This document shows positions 55,101 to 64,000 of a DNA stretch of 64,000 nt, piece after piece (within the stretch, counting starts at the first letter, position 1; each line of letters begins with the position of its first letter). The translations under genes and the position numbers were made by a program. The notes under the pieces were generated by a model. That model was not told where the DNA came from and did no database searches. It saw only the letters and a list, made by a program, of their open reading frames with translations. The DNA is from Cladochytrium replicatum (taxonomy: Eukaryota; Chytridiomycota; Chytridiomycetes; Cladochytriales; Cladochytriaceae): assembly GCA_025526935.1 (NCBI GenBank), contig JAHLKD010000083.1, positions 124,001 to 188,000 of the forward strand, written 5' to 3'.

Positions 55101-56817
55101 CTTTGAGAAGAGGACGTCTGAACAGGAGCGGCGTCTTCGTGTGCGGTCATGCTAGCATTGAGACTCATCAGTGGCGGCGGGTTCTCTACAATCCCCCGCA
55201 TGTTATCTTCCAGCCACGACGTCACCGCAAAGATCATCGGCGTCCCCAGCAGATTCAACGCCTCCATCCCTGCTGCCTTCATCAAACTTAATCTTATGTA
55301 GCTCGGAAGGGAGTCGTTTCTGACAACAAGAGCTGGGAGCTCGTAGGGGTACTTTGAGTGCTCAGGAAACTGGATATCCAAGCTGGTGGATCCTGACACA
55401 ACTCCAGTCAACGACGGCATTTCTACGACTACTTTGCGCTTGTCGTCTGAGATGATGACGTTGGTGTCGTAGATTGCAACGAGGGCTTCCAGCTCCTCTT
55501 CGCGAACCTGGGCGATTTCGTCGGCGTCTGCGGTTAAACTATCATCCTCGGAAGACGACGCATCGCGCACGAGCTGTTGGAACAGATGGGCGAGCGCATC
55601 GACTTCGTTGCATTGGCAGTCGTAGAAGATCTTGTTCACTGCGGATCTGGGGAAGCCGCAGCTGATTAGACGCTTGATGGCGTACTCGTTCGCGAGGGAC
55701 GCGGTGTCGTGCTGTGATGTGACCATGTAGCGTGCCGCTGCAAGGGTTGGGACGAAGTGCTCCGGCAGATCTATTGTGTAGAGATAAACGAATGCAACAG
55801 CCTTGAATCTACAACCATACGTACCATCTTCGGGGACATGGATCCCTAACCAATGGAGACACTCTGTCTGTGTCCCGCAATACTGAAGCGCTTCCAAAAT
55901 GTGAGCTCGTCTGAATCCCATTTTGATCAGATCCTTCTCAATCTTATCTTTATTCTCTGATCTCGCTTCGCTCTGATCCAACTAATCAGTCCAAACACAC
56001 CGACAATGCGAATCACAAACCTGCACGACAGCATTCATCGGCCTCTTCAAAGTCTTGATCAGATCCTCCACAACCTGCCGGTTCTCAGGGGACATATGCA
56101 CGTGCGGAAACTCCAGCTGGGGCGACACCTCCTCCTCTGCTCTTTTCTGCTCAATCTCCTGCAACCTTCTTTTTTCCTTCATAGTCTTCGGGTCCATCAG
56201 GAACGGATCGGGCACGTAGTCAAACTCCACGCTATCACCACCAGCGGTTTTCTTAGCCTCGAGTTCCATCCAGTAGGTGCGGAAGACGTGCGGGAGGAGA
56301 TTGTGGAGTTTAAGATGCGAGCAGACGCGGTGGAGCGCGTAGACGGCCGCATAATGCTTTGCGTGGAGGTCCGAGGGCCAACCCGTTACACCGTCGGCGC
56401 CGAAAGTGACCCGCATGGTTTCTGACGGGGATTTGGGGTTGGGGCGACTCAAGACGACGACGTATTTGTGCATGCCGGGAGGTGCTCGCACCTAGAAACG
56501 ATGCATGATCTCTGATTTGAGCACAGGCAAACTGAACGAAGATTTCTACAAACATGTTGGTAGTTTGGCTTGTGCCAGCTCATGCGCTGGCAATGCTCAT
56601 GCAAAAGACTGACGGGAGTCTTTCCAGTCCAATTGCCGAAAAGCTGATTGTGCTCCGCTTTCGTGTCCTCCTTCGCGGATGCATTTGGGCCAGAGGCAGA
56701 CTTTTCTTTCTCGGCGATAGATTTCTCTTTCAGCGCCTTCTTGATTGCAGACTTGGATTGGGGCTCGTCGTCGACCGGCGCTGGTGCCGCCGGTTTGGAC
56801 GATTTCTTCGGGGGCAT
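52114..56817 (-). CDS. DExH-box RNA helicase, DHX57/DHX29-like, with UBA and RWD domains
   Basis: Starts MPPKKSSKPAAPAPVDDEP with a Lys/Glu-rich region, then a dsRBD-like segment (PVSLLHEHCQRMSWHKPNY), a UBA domain (IEKDLIKMGFRRAHILEALQ, then TQTECLHWLGIHVP) and an RWD domain (EELEALVAIYDTNVII). The helicase core has motif I GETGCGKST (assembled across an intron), II IIDEVHER, III MSATIN and VI QRRGRAGR. HA2 and OB-fold regions follow, and it stops at 52114. DEVH in place of DEAH is normal for DHX29/DHX36/DHX57 types. UBA plus RWD before the core is the DHX57 and yeast YLR419W layout, linked to ribosome-associated RNA remodelling. About 1,400 residues; all splices I traced keep frame. Confidence 0.9.
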
Positions 56818-56937
56818 CTGCGACTGTGGGACAGCGGACTGTCATATTTTCATATATTTTATAAAAAAAGAAGAGAACAAAAAAGACTCTAGGAAGAAAC
56901 AATAAGATATCGAGAGATTCCAATAGGTCAACGCAGG

Positions 56938-59241
56938 AAATGGTGGTAGGCCGGGTTTTCTGTCTAATTTGGGAGTCAGTTTGCATTCATAGTGCCACAA
57001 ATCTTTGGATGAATTCACCTCGTCAAAGTATTGCAAGCCCATGTCATCCATATATTTCTTGAACCGATCGTTTTCTTTCGCTGGCATCTGAAGTCCCGCG
57101 AGTACACGCCCTACGTCCGAGCCGTGGTTGCGGTAGTGCAACAACGTCAAGTTCCTATCAACCAATAACCCCATATCAGCACCTCAAATGCCCAACACAC
57201 CTGAGTCCCAATCTCACCATTTTCCTGGTGCATCTAGCACTCCCAAGAACTTTCTCAGCGCACCGGGACGTTCCGGGAACGTGAACCGGATCAAAATCTC
57301 GTCCTCGTCTCCTCCGGATTTGGTCGGCCACGGCCTCCTCCCCCCCATCAGATACCGCCCGTGCGTCTTCGCCATCTCGTTGCCGGTGAGATCGATCGTC
57401 TCCATTCCGTTTGCGTTGAGCGTCGCGATGACAGACTCGATCTCCCCTGGCCCGTTGGAGACTTCGAAGGCCATAAATGCGTGGGCGGTGTCGGGGTTGC
57501 TGTAGCGGTAGGAGAACTCAGTGACGAAGCGAGGGTAGATCATGTTGTAGAGCGAGGAGAAGCTGATTCGTTGATGGATTGAGCATGTTGTCTGAGACGA
57601 TATGTGACTAATTTTTACCTTCCAGGTCGCTCGGGGATTTTCGAAGAGATAAGAGCTTCCCTTCCTTCTCCGATGCGAGATCGCTCGGCAACGAAACGAA
57701 GTCGGTCAAAGTTCATGTTGGCACCTTGACAAACGATAAGTGAAGTCGAGCAGATCACGGTGATAAGGTTAAATGCACTTACCACTGACAATTGCAACAA
57801 AGACGCCATCTTTCATTCCTGGGTTTTGTCCAATGAATTTCTTCACACCAGCGACTGCCAGTGCACCAGATGGCTCGGGAATCGACCGCGTATCGTCGAA
57901 CACGTCCTTGATTGCAGAGCACACCTCGTCCGTCGATACAAGAATCATATCTGACACACAACAAAAATATTCAACTTTTACCAAATGAAACCATTTTCGC
58001 TCGCGGACTTACCATCGACATACATCTGAGCCAATCGGAATGTTTCCTCACCAACAAGCTTCATAGATGTACCATCCGAGAACAGACCGGCATCCTTGAG
58101 CTCCACTCGCTCCCCTTTAAGGAGCGACTGGTACATCGCATCCGAGTCTGCTGTGTTGACTCCGATAATGCGAACTTCCGGTCGGATGCGCTTGACATAC
58201 CTAAGAAAGCATCAGATAACGTTCGAGATACTCTGTACTGTTGCTTACGCTCCGATCCCGGCAAGCAGACCTCCGCCACCACAGCACACGAAGATGGCGT
58301 CCAAACGATCCTGCTTAAGTTGACGGAGGATCTCCACTCCAACTGTCCCTTGTCCCGCGATAATGTACGGGTCTGGAAATTGGCAAATTAGGTCAAAGTC
58401 AACGTCCCCATTCTCATGAGCTCACCATCGAAAGGTGGGACAAATGTAAGCTTTTGCTCCTCTGCGATACGATTGACATATTGTTTTGCTTCGTCGAAGC
58501 TGTCTCCGTACAGAATGACGTTCGCACCCATCCTCTTCACGCTCTCAACTTTAATTTCTGGGGCGAAATTCGGCATGACGATCGTGGCCTGGAATGAGAT
58601 CACTCAATCTTCCGAACACTCCATTTTGACATCACAATACCTTGATGTTGAGTTTCTGTGCAGCAAGCGCGACACCTTGCGCATGGTTCCCCGCACTCAC
58701 GCAACAGATTCCGCGGGCACGTTCCTCTGGTGTGAGCTGGAACATCCTGTTATACGATCCCCGAATCTTGAACGAGAAAATGGGCTGCAAATCCTCCCTC
58801 TGCACCGAAAGAGTCACAAAAATTCAACGATCTCAACTTCTCAAGCCCCACCTTCAAGTAAATCTTGTTTCCCGTCTTCACCGAAAGCTTCGGTGCATGA
58901 GTCAGCGGCGACTCAATGGCAACGTCGTAAACCCGGGCGTTCAGAATAAGTTTCAAATAGTCGATGTCCTTGTGCTTCACTCCGTCTGCGTAATGAGTTG
59001 GCGTAGGCGGACGTTGCGGGCGTGGGATACTCGACGGCGGGAAGACGAAGGGCGGCGCGGAGCTCATGGGTGTGAAGTACTGCCCGCGGGTGAGAGAACG
59101 GTAGAGCGGGTTGTTGATGAACGCGGGGACGGGGGGGTATTCGGGTCCATGACTCTGGGTGGACTCGGATTCGTCTTTCGAATGGGTATTGACAGGGGCG
59201 GGGTGGGTCCCGTTGCCGGAGTGCTTATGGTCTGGGTCCAT
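56938..59241 (-). CDS. ILV1: Biosynthetic threonine dehydratase (threonine deaminase)
   Basis: The PLP lysine lies in [16 protein letters not shown], reached across an intron from [20 protein letters not shown] and the phosphate-cup glycines in [12 protein letters not shown] are intact, and [13 protein letters not shown] is the fold-type II tail. Two C-terminal ACT regulatory modules follow (VTEFSYRYS, then ALRKFLGVL and [20 protein letters not shown]). A short last exon gives [11 protein letters not shown] and TGA, the usual end of fungal Ilv1. The enzyme turns threonine into 2-oxobutyrate, the first committed step to isoleucine, normally in mitochondria with isoleucine feedback. The first 100 residues are Pro/Ser/His-rich without a clear presequence. 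It lies 120 bp upstream of the helicase on the same strand. Confidence 0.92.
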
Positions 59242-60073
59242 TGGATCGGTAAGTGGTAGATCGGGCAGTTCCGACGCACAGTACGGGCAGTGATCTCCTA
59301 TTCCCGAGTGCTATCTGCAGTGATAAATTTAAATAAATGGACTAACTGTGCTTTTGGAGTGCTACGGAACAACCCGCACACTCGGAAGGTGGAAGAGCGT
59401 GTGGTGGGCAGACTTGCACGGGGACGGTGACAACTGGCGTTGCTTTGGGGAAAGCTAATAATAATACCCCCACTTGTTGACTGGAATTATGGTTTCAACG
59501 ATTCTGGTCTGAATTACCAAGAACCGTGGTCGAATGTTCATGAGTTTACCGAGCGGTTATTCTCTCGTTTGTTATTGAGATTGTATACACCACCCAATAA
59601 TAAGAATATTGGCTTTTTCTAATACTCAACGTTGCAGGTGTACCGGACATACTTTGCGAGGGACAGTTTCCCGCCCGAACGTGCATTGAAGTGACATTAA
59701 TACATCATTCGCCCATTACGATTTTTGGTACACGACGTTCCAAACGGTTCTATCGAATCGCTTGTGGTCAGTCAACTCAAACACGGGGATACGGAAACAA
59801 CACGGAGTTCAACGATCCAGCTTCGTAGATCCTTCAGTAGAGCTCTTCACAGTATCATGAGGATCAAACCCGATTAGTGATGCGGTCCTGCGGCGTTGTT
59901 CTCCACCTTGTTCGATCGCCACCATCATAATCTCACCAAATCAGGATGGCATCATGTTGATCCATAGTAGTCGATTGTGAACACAGCAGGGTGAGGTACT
60001 GTCTCCTCACCTCTACCATTTTTATTTTGTCCAAACAAATGTAAACAAAAGAGAGTACACAGAAACGGAACGC
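59242..60073. other. Intergenic, nothing seen
   Basis: About 830 bp between the ILV1 start and the RACK1 end, including the ILV1 promoter. No coding or RNA signal recognised. Confidence 0.45.
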
Positions 60074-61812
60074 TTATGCACGGGTGACCTGCCACACCAA
60101 GATCCTGCCGTCCGAGTAACCAGCGAATAACGTTTGTCCGTCCGCAGACCAGGCGAGCGAGAGGCACTGCGGAGGGCTGCTCTTCTTCTTGTTGGCGTCC
60201 TAGAAAAAACAACACCAAGATTTATCAGCACCTTCGCAGATCATTACAATGAAATCAAAATTACGGGGTAGTCGGGTTTGGGCTCGTCAACAACGGCCTT
60301 GCTCTCCAAGTCCCAGATCTTGATGCCGGAGCCGGTGGCGGCGCAGAGCCAGTATCGGTTGGGAGAGAATGTGAGCGCGTGGATGACGTCGTCCGCCTCG
60401 AGGGAGTCGAGGTGGCGACCTTCGTTGAGATCCCAGAGCATGGCGATGCCCTCCTTGCCGCCGGAGGCGCAGAGAGATCCGTCGGGGGAAACGGTGACGG
60501 TATTGATGTAGCCGGTGTGGCCGTAGTGGTTAGTCTTTAACTTGACCTTAGACAAGTCCCAGACCTGGAAATTTTCAAAGTTAGGGCGAGATACGGAGGG
60601 AAGTGAGAAACGAAGAGGGGATGTAACGGTGGTGGTATCAGAGATCTTGGTGGTTAGATTTGTCTCATTGGGTTGGATTTGACCAAACCTCCGAAGTAGC
60701 AAATATAACAGATTACATCACATACCACCTCCGCCGAATCAACACAAAACTCACCTTGACAAGCTTGTCCCAGCCAGCGGAGACAATAACGGGGTTGAGG
60801 GGGTTGGGAGAGAAGCGGACGCACGACACCCACTCGGAGTGACCCTCCTCAGTCATGGTGTACTTGCATTCACCCAAAGTGTTCCACAGCTTAATCTGTC
60901 TGTCGCGAGACCCGGACACAATCTGACGGTTGTCAGGGGAGAAGGAGACCGAGAGAACGTCGTTGGTGTGGCCGACGAAGCGGCGGGTGGTGAGACCGGT
61001 GTTCAAGTCCCAGAGACGGAGGGTCTTGTCTGTAAAATTCACCCCGAGTTAAGCACTGCTGGTTGTGAGACTTTCAGGGCACAAAACGTACCCCACGAGG
61101 CAGAAAGGGCGAACTGGCCGTCGGACGAGATGGCGATGTCCTGGACGAAGTGGTTGTGGCCAGTAAGAGCGCGGCGAGGGACACCGTAGGTGACCTCGTC
61201 GCGAGTCAAGTGCCAGACAATTATGGTCTTGTCTGTAGTCGTCGAAAGTCAATTGTCAGACCGAGTTCAATCAAATCAACCGAATGCAAAGTCTAACATT
61301 CCAAATTGAAGTGTCGGCTTAAATCTTCCCAGCTGTTGAACCGAGCTTCTTCATGCAAATCTATCATCGGGCATATCCATCTCATCCAGGCAATCATCCA
61401 TCCGGCCATCCATCCATCCATCCATCCGAGCATCCATCCATCAATCGAACCACCATCGCTCGAGCCGCCATCCCTCAGACTCTTTCCCAGCCGCTTGTGG
61501 CCCTCAGTACGCGTCCCACTTTCCAGATCACCAGTTGTGATGCCCACACCCCAAGATGCGAAACCCAATTTTGGACGAGACCACCTACCGCGCGAAGCAG
61601 ACAAGATCATGTCGGGAGCCTCATTGCTGGTAGCAATAGCAGTGACCCAGCCAGAGTGGCCTAAGAAAAGGAGAAACAGAAAATACTGAGTTAGCTAGGT
61701 GACCACATTCCATCCCATTGTGTTCGCTTGAGCATGCCCAGCAAACGGGTTGCCTCTGGCCCCTGCACAACCTACCGATGAGCGTTCCGCGCAAGACGAG
61801 CGTTTCCGACAT
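60074..61812 (-). CDS. RACK1: RACK1 (Asc1/Cpc2), ribosome-bound seven-blade WD40 protein
   Basis: Six exons, 61812-61776, 61660-61589, 61232-61092, 61029-60755, 60564-60265 and 60199-60074, join in phase to 316 residues, the normal RACK1 length. Seven WD repeats are seen, including [47 protein letters not shown] and [10 protein letters not shown]. The N-terminus [19 protein letters not shown] is that of RACK1. The protein sits on the head of the 40S subunit and links translation to kinase signalling. Intron 2 (61233-61588, 356 bp) is long and carries an ATCC tract. Intron 4 (60565-60754) carries a U24 snoRNA. The start is 72 bp from the divergent LACTB2-like gene. Confidence 0.95.
60634..60726 (-). 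ncRNA. snR24: Box C/D snoRNA U24 (snR24 homologue) in RACK1 intron 4
   Basis: On the coding strand the intron holds, in order, box C TGATGTA (60721-60715), TGATGTAAT, the guide TTTGCTACTTC, then AATGAGACA, the guide CACCAAGATCTCTGAT and box D CTGA (60641-60638). A terminal stem GGTA/TACC closes the 93-nt element. From memory, the yeast U24 gene in the ASC1 intron has the same box C text and both guides. Those guides direct 2'-O-methylation of three neighbouring cytidines in the large-subunit rRNA. Position within the host intron leaves room for exonucleolytic release on both sides. Confidence 0.9.
61385..61445. repeat. ATCC microsatellite in RACK1 intron 2
   Basis: The plus strand reads repeated CATC units (CATCCATCCATC and variants) over about 60 bp inside intron 2 of RACK1. 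It partly explains why that intron is much longer than its neighbours. Confidence 0.85.
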
Positions 61813-61884
61813 GTATTTCTTGAGAGAGTCCCACTGCTTCCCAAAATGGCTGTGTAAATTCCGGTCTAATCCGTGTGGCTTGCA

Positions 61885-62953
61885 ATGACCTCCACGTCCG
61901 CCGTCATTCGGTTGGCCACCAAACTGACCTCCCGCGTCGTGTGCGTGAGATCTCCTTCTGCTGGCCCTTTCTCGCGCTCATCTGCTAACACGTACTTGCT
62001 GGGAACGGGCTCGAAGCGTTGGCTGATCGACACCGGAACAGCTCACAGTGACCACCTCACCGCATTGGTATGGACTTCCAACCTTGCACTATTTGATCCT
62101 GTTCTCATCAATGTCTTAGACAGAAGAGCTCTCGTCGTCTCGAAGCAAGATTACCCACATATTTCTCACCCATGAGCACGGAAACCACTCAAACGGCCTC
62201 GGTCATATCCTTTCCACATCCCTGATTTCACCCGACGTCGTCATCTCCTCCATGCTTCCTCGATCAGCTCTTGCCGGAGCAACGTTAAGAAGAGAATCCT
62301 TCCCGTCGCCCATATCCTCGCGCCAGCTTCGTGACGGCGAGGTCCTGAAACTGGAAGACGATCGCGGGCAAAATTCCACAACCCTGAAAGTGATCGCCGC
62401 ACCAGGCCATACCGCCACAAGCGCGGCTTTCTACATCCCTGAAGAAGACTCGCTGTTTACCGGTGACGCTGTTTCGTCATCACCGCTTGTCAACGACACA
62501 GCTTTAACTGCTCGGCCGGCTCACACCGCCGTTGAAGATGTGGAAGCGTACTCTTACACATTGTCAAAACTTCGCAACATTATGCCAAAGCTTATCTTCC
62601 CCGGCCACGGCGAACTCATCACCAACGGTTTCAAGCACATTGACGAGGCTATAGATGCGATCCGAGATCTTGATCGACGGGTTCTCGCGATACTATTGGA
62701 ACGAAAAGGTTGTAGTGGCGAAGTCATTGCGAAAGAGATTGCAAAGCAGTGCAAAGCGGACCAGAATGAAGAATTGATTTTGCAAGGAACGGTGAGGCAG
62801 GTGCTGCTCGGGCTTGAGCGAAGGAAATTGGTGAAAAGAAAGGAGGTCGTAAAGGATCCGTATGCAGTGTCCGGTGGGCTGGATCCCACAAGGATCAAAG
62901 GTCCGGGAGGTTTGACCATGGATCAGATCTTCTCCAAAATCCAAGGTAATTGA
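61885..62953 (+). CDS. LACTB2-like metallo-beta-lactamase-fold hydrolase, altered metal motif
   Basis: Exons 61885-62067 and 62120-62953 join in phase to about 338 residues. NTYLLGTGSKRWLIDTG is the first strand pair of the LACTB2 group. VIAAPGHTATSAAFYI and DSLFTGDAV supply the later His and Asp ligands, and LIFPGHGELI the last His. The C-terminal helical domain (LDRRVLAILLERKGCSG and on) is the winged-helix-like tail of LACTB2, a mitochondrial single-strand RNA endonuclease in animals. The central motif reads LTHEHGNHSNG. The usual HxHxDH Asp is Asn here, which should weaken the second metal site. An N-terminal stretch rich in Arg, Ser and Thr could be a mitochondrial presequence. No frame break. 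Confidence 0.85.
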
Positions 62954-63251
62954 AGTTTTGTTTCGTATAATTTTTTCGGTCTGATTGCTTTTAAAGACTC
63001 GCGCCGTGCTGATTGGAACAGTGCGGCTGAACGAAAAGGAGGACCTCAGCTATCCGACGCTATTAACTTGAGAAGACAGCAGCATCCCGTCCACCTGAAA
63101 ATTCCCTGCAGCTTAGATGTAGCTTGGGAAACTCTTTGAAATGAATTCCTGATCATTCCCAGTCATAGAAAACATTCTGTTTCAGTTTCAAAGATTGGAA
63201 AACTTATATTTCCACGCCACTTCTGCGCGATTTGTGCCTCCTGGAACCCAA

Positions 63252-64000
63252 ATGCTCCTCCACGCTGTTCTCGTCCTGATCTTTTCCGCCGCCTTGGCTT
63301 CCGCTCAAGATTGTCTCCAAAACCCCTGGGCACCCGAATGCTCGTCCTACCATCTCCCAGACTCCCTCATCGACCGCGACCTCGCCTCCCTCTGCACCCA
63401 TATGAGCTTCATGCCCGGCTGCTCCCTCCGCACTCTCTGCAACTCCGACGCCCAGCTCCGGAAGAAAACCCTCTGCGCACCCATGTCGCTCCTCGCCGAC
63501 GTCTGCGCTCACGATATGCCCGGCATGCGTGGGTGTGCGGATTATGTTGCGGTGTGCGGACCGCGTAACTCGACCGTGAAAGATTGCGCAACGGTAAACA
63601 ACGACTTCGTGATTTTCTGGGAAATGGGGTTACTGAATTGAGGTTTGCACGGACAGCACGCGGCGATCGAGAAGCTTCCGACGACTAAGGAGGTCAATGA
63701 GGCTGTGAGGAGAATCTGCACCTCGCACGCCATGGACGAGTGCGTCAAGTGTACGTTCAGGACCCCAACTGCATTCGCGGACTGCGACTTACTTTCCGTG
63801 TACTCCGAGGTGTGTCCGTGTGTGGCTTCACTTGCCCTCTATTAACGCTCCTTCTGTCTCAATAGTTATGCCTGTCAATGCCTGACATGGAAGAATGCAA
63901 CCCCTGGAAGTCGCTCTGCCAAGCCAACCCCTCCCTCTCCGCATACTGTCACCCAGACCTCCCCCCTCCCGTCATGAAGGTATAATATACCCCTCCCCAC
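63252..64000 (+). CDS. 3'-partial secreted Cys/Met-rich protein, unidentified
   Basis: A signal peptide (MLLHAVLVLIFSAALASAQ) is followed by a Cys-rich ectodomain that runs off the window. Exon 1 ends near 63591, a second exon starts near 63658 (HAAIEKLPTTKEV), a third near 63868, and the next donor is at 63980. Similar modules recur: LCTHMSFMPGC, VCAHDMPGMRGC, ICTSHAMDECVKC and LCLSMPDMEEC, each with Cys at the ends and His or Met inside. This pattern suits metal, perhaps copper, binding. It could be the ectodomain of a membrane transporter or an independent secreted protein; the missing 3' exons would decide. An upstream in-frame start (63195) would add 19 residues before the signal. Confidence 0.6.

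Noticed and set aside
61233-61588. A second box C/D snoRNA in RACK1 intron 2
   Set aside because: ATGATAG and CTGA-like boxes occur, but box C is poor, there is no closing stem and no known guide is recognisable.
1-64000. CRISPR arrays, bacterial operons or ribosome-binding sites
   Set aside because: The window is spliced eukaryotic DNA, and no regularly spaced short repeats of that type are present.

Overview
This is eukaryotic nuclear DNA, most likely from an early-diverging (chytrid-like) fungus. Genes on both strands are broken by many GT-AG introns of about 48-70 bp, and intergenic gaps are short. The content mixes typical fungal genes (F-BAR RhoGAP, biosynthetic threonine dehydratase, ACS-type MFS permease, RACK1 with an intronic U24 snoRNA) with genes that higher fungi usually lack: a BTG/Tob anti-proliferative protein and a 7-dehydrocholesterol-reductase-like sterol gene. 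The lineage is inferred from family content and intron style; no marker was searched.

Layout. 1-8.8 kb: end of a possible RPAP2/Rtr1-type gene, a decayed enoyl-CoA isomerase, an F-BAR/RhoGAP gene, and a C2H2 zinc-finger gene on the minus strand. 8.8-10.5 kb: a graveyard with two inverted Ty1/copia reverse-transcriptase pieces and an ABCC transporter relic. 10.7-15.2 kb: a divergent pair of Ser/Pro-rich single-pass membrane proteins sharing an unfamiliar C-terminal domain, plus a truncated third copy. 15.4-29.9 kb: an MDR-type reductase, an isochorismatase-like gene, a multiply interrupted MON2 gene, a MAP-kinase phosphatase, a small coiled-coil protein and an MFS permease. 32.4-42.6 kb: a NIPA magnesium transporter with an intronic tandem duplication, satellite-like DNA, a copia relic, a bHLH factor, a broken sterol reductase and BTG/Tob. 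43.2-48.9 kb: a seven-helix receptor-like gene, its decayed paralogue carrying a 43-nt poly-G tract, and a dispersed repeat on either side. 49-64 kb is dense and mostly intact: DUF4442 hotdog protein, secreted two-domain fasciclin, DHX57-like helicase, ILV1, RACK1, a LACTB2-like metallo-beta-lactamase and the 5' part of a secreted Cys/Met-rich protein.

Themes. Several gene families exist as an intact copy next to a decayed one (membrane-protein trio, receptor pair). Many of the reading-frame breaks are one-base differences in homopolymer runs (MON2, isochorismatase-like, sterol reductase), so part of the apparent decay may be sequencing error. Truncations, internal deletions and nonsense codons show that some of it is real. 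Exon boundaries were placed by eye from GT-AG sites and protein continuity; where phases are stated they were checked for frame.
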